NCBI RefSeq assembly: GCF_013466425.1
Contig: NZ_CP059165.1
Location: 930,001-994,000, forward strand
Length of the DNA stretch: 64,000 bases
Reading direction: 5' to 3'
Source: Mycobacterium vicinigordonae
Lineage (GTDB): Bacteria > Actinomycetota > Actinomycetes > Mycobacteriales > Mycobacteriaceae
Made by a program: the position numbers and the translations under genes. The notes below the pieces were generated by a model. That model had not been told where the DNA came from and ran no database searches. It saw only the letters and a list, made by a program, of their open reading frames with translations. Below are positions 36,341-45,740 of this stretch, one piece after another (positions within the stretch are counted from its first letter, which is position 1; each line of letters begins with the position of its first letter).

Positions 36341-37660
36341 GTGCACTCGACTACTTTCACCCACCATTCACATAGCCGCGTACCCGGCTCGAACGCAGCG
36401 CTACGTTCGTACCGTCAGGTGGTGCCGCCGGCACTGCACCTGTCCGACTCCGCGGCCGCATCGGTGTTCCGGGCGGTACGGCTGCGGGGACCGGTCGGCC
36501 GAGACGTCATCGCCAATGTCACCTCACTGAGCATTGCCACGGTGAACCGCCAGGTCATCGCGCTGCTCGACGCCGGCCTGCTGCGTGAGCGCGCCGACCT
36601 GGCGGTGTCCGGGGCGATCGGACGCCCTCGGGTGCCGGTGGAGGTCAACCACGAACCATTCGTGACGCTGGGCATTCACATCGGTGCGCGCACCACCAGC
36701 ATCGTCGCCACCGACCTGTTCGGTCGCACGCTGGACACGGTCGAGACCCCGACGCCGCTCAGCGCACCGAACACCGCGCTGACGTCGCTGGCCCACAGTG
36801 CCAGCCGCTACCTGCGGCGTTGGCATCGGCGCCGGGCGTTGTGGGTCGGCGTGGCGATCGGCGGAACCGTCGACAACGCCAGCGGCTTAGTGGACCACCC
36901 CCGGTTGGGCTGGCGGCAGGCTCCCGTCGGGCCGGTGTTGGCCGATGCGCTGGGCCTGCCGATCTCGGTGGCTTCCCACGTCGACGCGATGGCCGGAGCC
37001 GAACTGCTGCTCGGGATGCGACGGTTCGGACCGAACTCGTCGACCAGCCTGTACGTGTATGCGCGCGAAACGGTGGGCTACGCGTTGGTGATCGGCGGCC
37101 GCGTGCACTGCCCGTCGAGCGGCCCGGGCACCATCGCACCGCTGCCGGTGCAGTCCGAGCTGCTCGGCGGTTCGGGGCAGCTCGAGTCCACCGTCAGCGA
37201 CGAAGGCGTGCTGGCGGCTGCGCGCCGGCTTCGCATCCTTCCGGGAGTCGCCGCGGCCAATCACACCGGCGCGTCGACCGCCGCAATGGGCGACCTGCTG
37301 CGGGTCGCGCGTGCAGGTAACCAACAGGCCAAGGACTTGCTGGCCGAGCGGGCCAAGGTGCTCGGCGGCGCTGTCGCACTGCTGCGCGACATGCTCAACC
37401 CCGACGAGGTGGTGGTCGGCGGGCAGGCGTTCACCGAGTTCCCCGAGGGAATGGAACAGGTGAAGGCCGCGTTCGCCGAGCGTTCGGTGCTGGGACCACG
37501 CGAAATCCGAGTCACCGCCTTCGGCAACCGGGTGCAGGAGGCCGGTGCCGGTGTCGTCTCGCTGGACGGCCTCTACGCCGACCCGCTGGGAGCGATGCGC
37601 AGGTCCGGGGCGTTGGCGCCACGGCTGCCCGACGCCGAGCCCGCTGCCCTGGCCAAGTAG
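36341..37660 (+). CDS. ROK-family transcriptional regulator (Rv0485)
   Basis: The 439-residue protein has an N-terminal winged helix-turn-helix (about 40-95, VTSLSIATVNRQVIALLDAG) and a sugar-kinase-like ROK domain with GIHIGARTTSIVATDLFG and VGVAIGGTVD. The zinc-binding cysteine motif of kinase-active ROK proteins is not evident, so a regulator rather than a kinase is likely. Rv0485 affects expression of the pe13-ppe18 pair in M. tuberculosis. The GTG at 36341 has AAGGA upstream and gives nearly the known length; the frame opens farther upstream at 36296. Confidence 0.85.
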   Translation: MHSTTFTHHSHSRVPGSNAALRSYRQVVPPALHLSDSAAASVFRAVRLRGPVGRDVIANVTSLSIATVNRQVIALLDAGLLRERADLAVSGAIGRPRVPVEVNHEPFVTLGIHIGARTTSIVATDLFGRTLDTVETPTPLSAPNTALTSLAHSASRYLRRWHRRRALWVGVAIGGTVDNASGLVDHPRLGWRQAPVGPVLADALGLPISVASHVDAMAGAELLLGMRRFGPNSSTSLYVYARETVGYALVIGGRVHCPSSGPGTIAPLPVQSELLGGSGQLESTVSDEGVLAAARRLRILPGVAAANHTGASTAAMGDLLRVARAGNQQAKDLLAERAKVLGGAVALLRDMLNPDEVVVGGQAFTEFPEGMEQVKAAFAERSVLGPREIRVTAFGNRVQEAGAGVVSLDGLYADPLGAMRRSGALAPRLPDAEPAALAK

Positions 37661-37711
37661 GCGCGCGCCACGCAACCCGGCCACCCGCAGGCGTGCTGTA
37701 AAGATGAAAGG

Positions 37712-39079
37712 GTGCGGTTCCCCGTCGTTCGCGAAGACGAGCCCCTGCTGACTCGAGGCGCCCGTGGCGGAGACGGCCCGCGCCGGGTCGCCCTGCTGGC
37801 GGTGCACACCTCGCCGCTGGCCCAGCCCGGGAGCGGGGACGCCGGCGGGATGAACGTCTACGTGCTGCAGACCGCGCTGCACCTGGCCCGGCGGGGTATC
37901 GAGGTGGAAATCTTCACGCGGGCCACCTCATCGGCCGACCCGCCGTTGGTGCGGGTCGAACCCGGGGTGCTGGTGCGCAACGTGGTCGCTGGGCCGTTCG
38001 AGGGTCTGGACAAGTACGACCTGCCCACCCAGCTGTGCGCATTCGCCGCCGGAGTGTTGCGCGCCGAGGCCGCCCATGAGCCCGGCTACTACGACATTGT
38101 GCACTCGCACTACTGGCTGTCCGGGCAGGTCGGCTGGCTGGCGCGGGACCGCTGGGCGGTGCCGTTGGTGCACACCGCGCACACCCTCGCCGCGGTCAAG
38201 AATGCCGCCTTGGCCGACGGGGACACCGCGGAGCCGCCGCTGCGGACGGTGGGCGAACAACAGGTGGTCGAGGAGGCCGACCGGCTTATCGTCAACACCG
38301 ATGACGAGGCACGGCAATTGATCTCCTTGCACCAGGCCGATCCGGCACGGATCGACGTGGTGCATCCCGGCGTCGATCTGGACGTGTTCCGGCCCGGTAA
38401 CCGGTATGCGGCGCGAACCGCGCTCGGGTTCGCGCATGACGAACCGGTGGTGGCGTTCGTCGGGCGCATCCAACCGCTGAAAGCCCCCGACATCGTGTTG
38501 CGCGCGGCGGCGCGAGTTCCGGGCGTGCGGATCGTGGTGGCTGGAGGGCCGTCAGGCAGCGGCCTGGGTTCACCGGACGGCCTGGCACGGCTGGCCGACG
38601 ACCTGGGCATCGCGCAGCGGGTGACGTTTCTGCCCCCACAGTCCCGATCGGAGCTGGCCAGGTTGTTCCACGCGGCGGATCTGGTTGCGGTGCCCAGCTA
38701 TTCGGAATCTTTCGGCCTGGTCGCGGTCGAGGCGCAGGCTTGCGGCACCCCGGTGGTGGCGGCCGCGGTCGGCGGGCTGCCGGTTGCGGTGCGTGACGGT
38801 ATCACCGGCACGTTAGTGGCCGGCCACGAAGTTCAGCGGTGGGCGGTGGCCATCGACGAGCTGCTGCAAGTCATCGCCGGGCCTCAGGGGCGGGCGATGA
38901 GCCGCGCGGCGGCCGCGCATGCGGCCACGTTCTCATGGGAGAACACCACCGACGCGTTGCTGGCCAGCTACCGGCGCGCGATCGGCGATTTCCGGGCCGA
39001 GCCTCACCGCCGAACACCCGACCTCGTCGCCAAACGCCGGCCCCGGCGCTGGACGGCACGCCGCGGAGTCGGCGCATGA
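37712..39079 (+). CDS. mshA: MshA, inositol-phosphate N-acetylglucosaminyltransferase of mycothiol synthesis
   Basis: The 455-residue GT-B glycosyltransferase makes GlcNAc-inositol-phosphate from UDP-GlcNAc, the first step to mycothiol. Visible: [41 protein letters not shown] and the donor-site [17 protein letters not shown]. The N-terminus is shorter than the 480-residue M. tuberculosis protein, the difference being in a non-conserved extension. GAAAGG sits very close to the GTG, so the start is the least certain part. It overlaps the YbjN gene by 4 bases. Confidence 0.93.
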   Translation: MRFPVVREDEPLLTRGARGGDGPRRVALLAVHTSPLAQPGSGDAGGMNVYVLQTALHLARRGIEVEIFTRATSSADPPLVRVEPGVLVRNVVAGPFEGLDKYDLPTQLCAFAAGVLRAEAAHEPGYYDIVHSHYWLSGQVGWLARDRWAVPLVHTAHTLAAVKNAALADGDTAEPPLRTVGEQQVVEEADRLIVNTDDEARQLISLHQADPARIDVVHPGVDLDVFRPGNRYAARTALGFAHDEPVVAFVGRIQPLKAPDIVLRAAARVPGVRIVVAGGPSGSGLGSPDGLARLADDLGIAQRVTFLPPQSRSELARLFHAADLVAVPSYSESFGLVAVEAQACGTPVVAAAVGGLPVAVRDGITGTLVAGHEVQRWAVAIDELLQVIAGPQGRAMSRAAAAHAATFSWENTTDALLASYRRAIGDFRAEPHRRTPDLVAKRRPRRWTARRGVGA

Positions 39080-39582
39080 CATCGGCGGTGCAGCGGGTGA
39101 TCGAGGATGCGCTACGGGCCAGCGACCTGGAGTACTCCGCACACGAAGGGGCGCACGGCGGACTGCCCGGCTTGATCGTGGCGCTGCCCGGTGAGCGCCG
39201 CCTGAAGACCAACACGATCCTGAGCATCGGCGAACATTCGTTGCGCGTCGAGGCGTTCGTGTGCCGCAAGCCCGACGAGAACCACGAGGGCGTCTACCGC
39301 TTCCTGCTCAAGCGCAATCGTCGGCTCTACGGGGTCGCCTACACGCTGGACAACGTCGGCGACATCTACCTGGTCGGCCGGATGTCGCTGGCGTCGGTGG
39401 ATGACGAGGAGATCGACCGGGTGCTCGGCCAGGTGCTCGAGGCGGTGGATGCGGACTTCAATACGTTGCTGGAGCTGGGTTTTCGGTCGTCGATCCAGAA
39501 AGAGTGGGAGTGGCGGGTGTCCCGCGGCGAGTCGCTGAAGAATCTGGCGGCGTTCGAGCACCTGATCGACGAAGACGACTGA
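39076..39582 (+). CDS. YbjN-domain protein (Rv0487)
   Basis: The 168-residue soluble protein has a YbjN/type III secretion chaperone-like fold ([40 protein letters not shown]). It starts at ATG overlapping the mshA stop, so it is co-translated. The fold often acts as a chaperone, but no function has been assigned here. No gene equivalent to the LysE-type Rv0488 follows. Confidence 0.8.
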   Translation: MTSAVQRVIEDALRASDLEYSAHEGAHGGLPGLIVALPGERRLKTNTILSIGEHSLRVEAFVCRKPDENHEGVYRFLLKRNRRLYGVAYTLDNVGDIYLVGRMSLASVDDEEIDRVLGQVLEAVDADFNTLLELGFRSSIQKEWEWRVSRGESLKNLAAFEHLIDEDD

Positions 39583-39681
39583 TATTTGCGCGAGCCCGGC
39601 GTCACGGTGAAACGTCCCCGGCGGTTTCGCAGTGCGGTCACGCTCACCGTCACTCGGGGAGCCCGTGAGAGACTGGCCGGC

Positions 39682-40437
39682 ATGGGTGACACGGGCACGC
39701 TGGTACTGCTCCGCCACGGCGAGAGCGAATGGAATGCGCTGAACCTTTTCACCGGTTGGGTGGATGTCGGGCTGACGGACAAGGGCCGCACCGAGGCGGT
39801 GCGCGCCGGGGAGTTGCTGGCCGAGCAGAACTTGTTGCCCGATGTGCTGTATACCTCGTTGCTGCGGCGGGCCATCAGCTCCGCGAATCTGGCTCTGGAC
39901 GCTGCTGACCGGCTGTGGATCCCGGTGCATCGCAGCTGGCGGCTCAACGAACGCCACTACGGCGCACTGCAGGGACTGGATAAGGCCAAGACGAAGGAAC
40001 GCTACGGCGAAGAGCAGTTCATGGCCTGGCGGCGCAGCTACGACACCCCGCCGCCGGAGATCGAGAAGGGCAGCGAGTTCAGTCAGGACACCGACCCCCG
40101 CTACGCGAACATCGGCGGCGGCCCGCTGACCGAATGCCTGTCCGACGTGGTAATTCGCTTCCTGCCGTACTTCACCGATGTCATCGTCCCGGACCTGCGC
40201 CTCGGCAAGACGGTGCTGATCGCCGCGCACGGCAACTCGCTGCGCGCGCTGGTCAAGTATCTGGATCAGATGTCCGACGACGACGTCGTTGGACTGAATA
40301 TCCCCACCGGTATCCCATTGCGCTACGACTTGGATGCCGAGTTGCGCCCGGTGGTGGCCGGGGGCACCTACCTGGACCCCCAGGCGGCGGCCGCCGGCGC
40401 AGCCGCAGTGGCCAGCCAGGGTGCGGCGAAAGCCTGA
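39682..40437 (+). CDS. gpm1: 2,3-bisphosphoglycerate-dependent phosphoglycerate mutase
   Basis: The 251-residue glycolytic and gluconeogenic enzyme interconverts 3- and 2-phosphoglycerate. The phosphohistidine motif [12 protein letters not shown] is at residues 7-18; further motifs are [10 protein letters not shown] and [17 protein letters not shown] with the second active-site histidine. ATG 39682 matches the known N-terminus; the frame continues upstream to 39586 with a basic, non-conserved extension. The C-terminus ends in an alanine-rich stretch. Confidence 0.94.
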   Translation: MGDTGTLVLLRHGESEWNALNLFTGWVDVGLTDKGRTEAVRAGELLAEQNLLPDVLYTSLLRRAISSANLALDAADRLWIPVHRSWRLNERHYGALQGLDKAKTKERYGEEQFMAWRRSYDTPPPEIEKGSEFSQDTDPRYANIGGGPLTECLSDVVIRFLPYFTDVIVPDLRLGKTVLIAAHGNSLRALVKYLDQMSDDDVVGLNIPTGIPLRYDLDAELRPVVAGGTYLDPQAAAAGAAAVASQGAAKA

Positions 40438-40537
40438 TTTCGACCCGGGGAGGGCCGGTTGCTGAACAGCGCGTTAACGCGAGCGGAACACCTATGCCCA
40501 AGACTGTGACTTGTCCGATTTCGGCCTCGTCCCGCTA

Positions 40538-40552
40538 GGGTGGCGTTCACCC
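40538..40552. promoter_or_regulatory. Candidate RegX3 operator before senX3
   Basis: GGGTG-GCGTT-CACCC is a perfect 5-bp inverted repeat covering the expected -35 region. senX3-regX3 is autoregulated in mycobacteria, and GTTCACC-type half-sites are typical for RegX3. Confidence 0.4.
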
Positions 40553-40558
40553 GATTTG

Positions 40559-40564
40559 TAGGAT
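40559..40564 (+). promoter_or_regulatory. -10 element of senX3
   Basis: TAGGAT followed by 7 nt and GTG at 40572, a leaderless arrangement. Confidence 0.5.
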
Positions 40565-40571
40565 TCGGCAT

Positions 40572-41804
40572 GTGACTGTGTTCTCGGCGCTGTTGCTGGC
40601 CGGGGTATCGTCCGCGCTGGCGCTGATCGTCGGAGTTGCGGCCGGAATGCGGCTGTCGCGGCGAGTCGGGCAGCAGCATCAACAGCGCAGCGAGTGGACG
40701 GGCATCACCGTCGCGCAGATGCTGCAGCGAATCGTGGCCCTGATGCCAATGGGCGCGGCGGTGGTCGATACCCACCGCGACGTCGTCTTCCTCAACGATC
40801 GCGCCAAGGAGCTCGGTCTGGTACGTGACCGCCAGCTCGATGACGACGCCTGGAAGGCCGCCAAGCAGGCGCTGAGCGGTGTGGACGTCGAGTTCGACCT
40901 GTCGCCCGGCAAGCGTTCGACCTCCCGGTCCGGGTTGTGCGTGCACGGGCACGCCCGGCTGCTTAGCGAGGAGGACCGCCGCTTCGCGGTGGTGTTCGTG
41001 CTCGACCAGTCCGACTACGCCCGGATGGAGGCGACCAGGCGTGATTTCGTGGCCAACGTCAGCCACGAGCTCAAGACGCCCGTCGGCGCCATGGCGCTGC
41101 TGGCCGAGGCACTGCTGGCGTCCGCGGATGACACCGAGACGGTTCGCCGGTTCGCCGAGAAGGTGCTGATCGAGGCCAACCGGCTGGGTGACATGGTCGC
41201 CGAACTGATCGAACTGTCGCGGCTGCAGGGGGCCGAGCGACTGTCCAACGTTACCGATGTCGAGATCGATAACGTTGTGGCCGAGGCGATTTCACGTCAC
41301 AAGGTCGCCGCGGAAAACGCCCAGATCGAGGTTCGTACCGATGCCGCCAGCGGACTGAAGGTGCTGGGCGACCAGACGCTGTTGGTGACCGCGCTGGCCA
41401 ACCTGGTGTCCAACGCAATCGCGTACTCACCGCGCGGGTCGTCGGTGTCGATCAGTCGGCGCAGGCGAGGCGACAGCGTGGAGATCGCGGTCACCGACCG
41501 GGGCATCGGGATCGCGCTGGAAGACCAGGAGCGGGTTTTCGAGCGGTTCTTCCGCGGCGATAAGGCGCGGTCGCGCGCGACAGGTGGCAGCGGGCTGGGG
41601 CTGGCCATCGTCAAGCACGTGGCCGCCAACCACGGCGGCAGCATCGGGGTGTGGAGCAAGCCGGGGACCGGGTCGACTTTCACCCTGTCCATCCCGGCGT
41701 CCGGCGTGGCGGGTGCCGAGCAGGACAACGCGCAAACCGAGCAGAGTCTGAGCCGCGAATTCAGGCCCGGGTTGCCGCAACGAGAGGAAGAGCTGAGTCG
41801 ATGA
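40572..41804 (+). CDS. senX3: Sensor histidine kinase SenX3
   Basis: The 410-residue membrane kinase senses phosphate limitation through the Pst system. It has two short N-terminal membrane segments (within residues 4-28), a PAS domain (about 45-145), the phosphoacceptor H165 in [12 protein letters not shown] and the ATPase boxes N ([12 protein letters not shown]), G1 ([12 protein letters not shown]) and G2 ([11 protein letters not shown]). Its stop TGA overlaps the ATG of the MIRU-like mini-ORF that leads to regX3. Confidence 0.95.
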   Translation: MTVFSALLLAGVSSALALIVGVAAGMRLSRRVGQQHQQRSEWTGITVAQMLQRIVALMPMGAAVVDTHRDVVFLNDRAKELGLVRDRQLDDDAWKAAKQALSGVDVEFDLSPGKRSTSRSGLCVHGHARLLSEEDRRFAVVFVLDQSDYARMEATRRDFVANVSHELKTPVGAMALLAEALLASADDTETVRRFAEKVLIEANRLGDMVAELIELSRLQGAERLSNVTDVEIDNVVAEAISRHKVAAENAQIEVRTDAASGLKVLGDQTLLVTALANLVSNAIAYSPRGSSVSISRRRRGDSVEIAVTDRGIGIALEDQERVFERFFRGDKARSRATGGSGLGLAIVKHVAANHGGSIGVWSKPGTGSTFTLSIPASGVAGAEQDNAQTEQSLSREFRPGLPQREEELSR

Positions 41805-41854
41805 CACGCGCTGACGACGATGCAGAGCGCGACAAGAAGGAGTGGGGCAAATGA
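41801..41854 (+). repeat. MIRU-like coding spacer between senX3 and regX3
   Basis: A mini-ORF of 17 codons ([17 protein letters not shown]) begins with ATGA overlapping the senX3 stop and ends with ATGA overlapping the regX3 start, 50 bp later. The inner GACGACGATGCAGAGCG resembles the mycobacterial interspersed repetitive units that sit in this same gap in M. tuberculosis in 53- and 77-bp copies. Only one copy is present. Its translation would couple the kinase and regulator. Confidence 0.7.
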
Positions 41855-42534
41855 CAAGCGTACTGATCGTGGAGGACGAGGAGTCGCTGGCCGACCCGCT
41901 AGCGTTTCTGCTGCGTAAGGAGGGCTTCGAGGCCACCGTGGTGACCGACGGCCCCTCGGCGTTGGCGGAGTTCGACCGGACCGGTGCCGACATCGTGCTG
42001 TTGGACCTGATGCTGCCCGGGATGTCGGGCACCGATGTGTGCAAGCAGCTGCGGGCGCGCTCCGGCGTTCCGGTGATCATGGTGACCGCCCGCGACAGCG
42101 AGATCGACAAGGTCGTCGGCCTGGAGCTCGGGGCCGACGACTATGTCACCAAGCCCTATTCGGCGCGGGAGCTGATCGCGCGGATTCGCGCTGTGCTGCG
42201 CCGTGGCGGCGACGACGACTCCGAGATCAGCGACGGCGTGTTGGAGTCGGGGCCGGTGCGGATGGACGTCGAACGGCATGTCGTCTCGGTCAATGGCGAC
42301 GCGATCACGTTGCCGCTCAAGGAATTCGACCTTCTCGAGTATCTGATGCGCAACAGCGGGCGGGTGTTGACCCGGGGCCAGCTGATCGACCGGGTGTGGG
42401 GCGCGGACTACGTCGGAGACACCAAGACGCTGGACGTTCACGTCAAGCGGCTGCGATCCAAGATCGAGGCCGATCCCGCCAACCCGGTGCACCTGGTGAC
42501 GGTGCGCGGGCTGGGCTACAAGCTCGAGGGCTGA
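41851..42534 (+). CDS. regX3: Response regulator RegX3
   Basis: The 227-residue OmpR/PhoB-family regulator has a receiver domain with phosphoacceptor D52 (LLDLMLPGMSG), acidic pocket (EDEES) and lysine in VTKPYS. The C-terminal winged helix (about 130-226) contains LTRGQLIDRVWG and TLDVHVKRLRSKIE. It activates phosphate-starvation genes and affects ESX-5 secretion in M. tuberculosis. The ATG at 41851 matches the known N-terminus MTSVLIVEDE; the 3' end overlaps the convergent mtnA gene by 19 bases. Confidence 0.96.
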   Translation: MTSVLIVEDEESLADPLAFLLRKEGFEATVVTDGPSALAEFDRTGADIVLLDLMLPGMSGTDVCKQLRARSGVPVIMVTARDSEIDKVVGLELGADDYVTKPYSARELIARIRAVLRRGGDDDSEISDGVLESGPVRMDVERHVVSVNGDAITLPLKEFDLLEYLMRNSGRVLTRGQLIDRVWGADYVGDTKTLDVHVKRLRSKIEADPANPVHLVTVRGLGYKLEG

Positions 42535-43502
42535 CCCGACGGCCGGTACCGGCCGTGTTCGGTGACGACGGCGGTGATCAGCGCGGCCGGGGTGACGTCG
42601 AAAGCCGGGTTGAACACATCGGCGTCCGCCGGGGTGATCGCGGTGCCGCTGAACATCCTGAGTTCCTCGGGCGCACGCTCCTCGATTGCGATGTCGGTGC
42701 CGGTGGCGACCGAGGTGTCGACCGTGGACGACGGCGCGACCACCACCAACGGCACGCCGTGATGACGGGCCGCGATGGCTAGGCCGTAGGTGCCGATCTT
42801 GTTGGCGACGTCGCCGTTGGCGGCGATGCGATCTGCACCGACCAGGACGCAGTCGACGAGGCCACGGGCCATCGCCGCGGCAGCGGCGCCGTCTGCCTGC
42901 ACCCGGTAAGGCACGCCGGCCTGCGCCAGCTCCCACGCGGTGAGCCGGGCGCCCTGCAGCAGCGGGCGTGTCTCGTCGACCAGTACCGACTCGACCAGCC
43001 CGCGTTCGTGTAGGTGCCAGACGACGCCGAGCGCGCTGCCCCACGCCACGGTGGCGAGATGACCGGCGTTGCAGTGGCTGAGCAGCCGCAGGGGGCGGCG
43101 ATCGCACGCGGCGAGGACGATCTCGGCGGCGTGTGACGACGCGATGCGGTTCAGGTGTTCGTCTTCGTTGAGGATTTCCAGGGCTTCGGCCAGCACGGCT
43201 TCAGCGCCTTGGTCGAGTTTCTCCAGAGCGCGGGCGACTCCCCAGCCGAGGTTGACCGCGGTCGGTCGCGCCTTGGCGACCCGCTCGGCGGCGGCCACCG
43301 GGTCGCCTCCCTCACGGATCGCGAGCACTACGCCGAGCGCCCCGGCCGCACCGAGTGCCGGGGCGCCGCGCACGGCCAGCCGGCGGATAGCGTCGATCAG
43401 CGTGTCGACGCTGCGCAGCCGTAGCACGCGATAGTCGGCGGGCAGCGCCGTCTGGTCGATGATCGTGACCGCGTCACCGTCCCAGTCAATGGTTCTGCGC
43501 AC
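42516..43502 (-). CDS. mtnA: Methylthioribose-1-phosphate isomerase
   Basis: The 328-residue enzyme of the methionine salvage pathway converts 5-methylthioribose 1-phosphate to the ribulose form. Signature residues: RGAPALGAAGALG, catalytic C144 in SHCNAGHLATVAWGSALG and D224 in VGADRIAANGDVANKIGTYG. No gene of this kind lies here in the M. tuberculosis order I recall, where regX3 is followed directly by the GMC oxidoreductase. It overlaps the GMC gene by 17 bases and is last in that minus-strand operon. No other salvage genes lie in the window. Confidence 0.92.
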   Translation of the reverse strand: MRRTIDWDGDAVTIIDQTALPADYRVLRLRSVDTLIDAIRRLAVRGAPALGAAGALGVVLAIREGGDPVAAAERVAKARPTAVNLGWGVARALEKLDQGAEAVLAEALEILNEDEHLNRIASSHAAEIVLAACDRRPLRLLSHCNAGHLATVAWGSALGVVWHLHERGLVESVLVDETRPLLQGARLTAWELAQAGVPYRVQADGAAAAAMARGLVDCVLVGADRIAANGDVANKIGTYGLAIAARHHGVPLVVVAPSSTVDTSVATGTDIAIEERAPEELRMFSGTAITPADADVFNPAFDVTPAALITAVVTEHGRYRPSGQPSSL

Positions 43503-45414
43503 CAGCCGACCCTAGCTGCGGCCGGTACGGGGAGACCTCGGGACTTCCGGTCAGCGCGGCGACGACCTGCTCGGCCACCGCGAGCGCCATCGCCATGATC
43601 GACAGCTGCGGGTTGACCTCTGGGCAGCTGGGCAGGATCGATGCGTCGGCCACCCACACGCCGTCTACGCCGCGCAGCCGTCCGACCGGATCGACCGGGC
43701 AGACCTGTTCGTCGGAGCCGGCGGCGGCGGTCCCGGTCGGGTGGAAAGCGGAAAGATGCAGACTGCGGGGATCGCTGCGGGACAACACATCCTGCAATTC
43801 CGCCACCGACTTCACCGGGCTCGCTCCGGGCAACCCGGTGAGTACTTCGACGGCACCCGCGGCGAACAGCAGTCGACCGATCGCCTGGAGCGCGAGCCGC
43901 AATTTGGCGACGTCGGCTCCGGCGATGTCGTAGCGCACCACCGTTTCGCCGCGCACCGAATGCACGGAGCCGACGCCGCGGTCGGCCACCATCGCACCGA
44001 ACGTCGCGATCTGCGGTGCCCGCGCCAGCCAATGCAGCAACTCGGTCCCGAAGCCGGGGAACACGATTGACCCCATGCCCGGTGGAGTGGAGGTGGCCTC
44101 GATCAACACGCCGTCGGACTCGTGGAATTCGTGCACGGCGGCGCTCTGCAGCACCCCACGCCAGGCGTACACGTCGTCGTCGAACCGTCCGGCCAGCAGC
44201 GTCGCGGGATGCAGCGCAAGGTTGCTGCCTAGGCGGGGGTGCCCACCGATACCGCTGCGCTGCAACAACATTGGCGTCTCGGTAGCGCCAGCGGCGACCA
44301 CCACAGTTTCGGCCAGCACGTCGATGGCGGTGCCGTCCGGGCGTCGTGCGCGCACGCCGCGGGCGCGTCCGTTCGTGACAAGCACCCGTTCGACGCAAGC
44401 CTGTGAGACGATCCGCGCCCCCGCGGCGCACGCCTGCGGCAGGGCGTTGAGGTGCACGCCGAATTTCGCGTTGTGCGGGCAGCCGATTGCGCACTGGCAA
44501 CAGCCTTCGCAGCCCGGGGCGTTGCGGGGGATGGGTGCGGCCTGCCAGCCCAGCGAACGGGCGGCGTCCAGTAGCAGATTTCCGTTGCGGCCCATAACGT
44601 TTCGTGATGTGGGTGCCACCTGCAGGGTGCGCTCGACTTCGTCGAGGTAGGTGGCCAGGCGCTCGGGGTCGGCCAGTTCGAGGCCGAACTCGCGCTGCCA
44701 GCGCCGCTGCACCGCGACCGGTGGCCGGTAGCAGGTGCCGGAGTTGACCACGGTGGTGCCGCCCACGGCGCGGCCCATCGGCAAGACCACCGACGGGCGG
44801 CCCAGCGCGATGGTTGCCCCGGCGCCACGGTAGAGGCCGGCGTAGCGGTCGATCGGGTGCGTGGTGCGGAACTCCTCGACCGTCCAGCGCCGCCCCTCTT
44901 CTAGGACGACGACATTCAGTCCGGCCTGGGCCAGCGTGCGGGCCGCCATCGCGCCGCCGGCTCCGGATCCGACCACTACCGCGTCGGCGGTCAGGACGGA
45001 GGCGCTCTCGTCGGACGGTGTCACGTTCAGCTCCGCGTCTGGGCGGACCGCGACGTCGCGCTGGGCCCGTGAGAGCAATTCGGCGGCGTACGTGTCGGCG
45101 CCGTTGGCCAGCAGCATGACCACCTTGAGACCTTCCACCGCCGCCCCGGCGTCCGGGTGCAACGCGGCGATGCGATGCAGCACCTCTACTCGCCGCTGCG
45201 GGCTCAGCCGCGCCAGCGAGCGGCCGGTGGTCAGATAGCTTGCCGCCGTCACTGACACCAGCCCGGCCTGGATAGCCAGCCGCGAGGTGGCCGGCATCGC
45301 AGTGAGGTAGCGGTCGAGCCGCTCCGCGAGTAGCGCCGCGGCCGGACCGCCGTGCTCCTCGGGCAGTAGCGCCGTGCCGAACGCGGCGGCGGCGCGGTCT
45401 GCGAGGCGGTTCAC
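43486..45414 (-). CDS. GMC-family FAD oxidoreductase (Rv0492c)
   Basis: The 642-residue flavoprotein has an N-terminal helical region of about 130 residues, the FAD motif VVGSGAGGAMAARTLAQAG from about residue 147, and the GMC C-terminal part with LHLSAFHPTGTAAAG and NPQLSIMAMALAVAEQV. A cysteine-rich segment GCEGCCQCAIGCPHN (about 295-310) is typical of the long-chain alcohol oxidase and gluconate dehydrogenase branch and may carry a metal cluster. The substrate is probably a lipid alcohol or sterol, by family. It overlaps the upstream small gene in GTGA. Confidence 0.85.
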   Translation of the reverse strand: MNRLADRAAAAFGTALLPEEHGGPAAALLAERLDRYLTAMPATSRLAIQAGLVSVTAASYLTTGRSLARLSPQRRVEVLHRIAALHPDAGAAVEGLKVVMLLANGADTYAAELLSRAQRDVAVRPDAELNVTPSDESASVLTADAVVVGSGAGGAMAARTLAQAGLNVVVLEEGRRWTVEEFRTTHPIDRYAGLYRGAGATIALGRPSVVLPMGRAVGGTTVVNSGTCYRPPVAVQRRWQREFGLELADPERLATYLDEVERTLQVAPTSRNVMGRNGNLLLDAARSLGWQAAPIPRNAPGCEGCCQCAIGCPHNAKFGVHLNALPQACAAGARIVSQACVERVLVTNGRARGVRARRPDGTAIDVLAETVVVAAGATETPMLLQRSGIGGHPRLGSNLALHPATLLAGRFDDDVYAWRGVLQSAAVHEFHESDGVLIEATSTPPGMGSIVFPGFGTELLHWLARAPQIATFGAMVADRGVGSVHSVRGETVVRYDIAGADVAKLRLALQAIGRLLFAAGAVEVLTGLPGASPVKSVAELQDVLSRSDPRSLHLSAFHPTGTAAAGSDEQVCPVDPVGRLRGVDGVWVADASILPSCPEVNPQLSIMAMALAVAEQVVAALTGSPEVSPYRPQLGSAGAQNH

Positions 45415-45740
45415 CCGCGTTGCCCGAGTGCGCGTCCGAGCTTGAGGAAGAGCGGGTAGGTCGCGAAAATGGCCCCGGCGGCGGCGTGTGCCGGCCAGTC
45501 CAAGTCGTCAGTGTCCAGGCTGAAAGCGCCGCTGTTCCACATGAAGTCGCGGCCGTTGCGGGCGCGGAATGGGCGCCACAGGAAGCCCAACCCGGGCACG
45601 TTGTTGTACAAACCGAACGAGCCGGCGAAGAACACGCCGAGGACGGCGGCCTCGACGAGGTCGCGGCGCTGCGGGGGCAGTGCTCGCTCGAGAAGTACGC
45701 CGGAGGCGAACAGCAGTGGCGGGTCCAGGGCGAAGCTCAT
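45411..45740 (-). CDS. Small membrane-associated protein (Rv0492A)
   Basis: The 109-residue protein has an N-terminal hydrophobic stretch (LLFASGVLLERAL), a central helix (LVEAAVLGVFFAGSFGLY) and WPAHAAAGAIFATYPLFL, consistent with two or three membrane helices. AAAGGA lies eight bases before the ATG at 45740. It is coupled by overlap to genes on both sides, so it works with the GMC oxidoreductase, perhaps as a membrane anchor or electron-transfer partner; that is inference. Confidence 0.75.
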   Translation of the reverse strand: MSFALDPPLLFASGVLLERALPPQRRDLVEAAVLGVFFAGSFGLYNNVPGLGFLWRPFRARNGRDFMWNSGAFSLDTDDLDWPAHAAAGAIFATYPLFLKLGRALGQRG

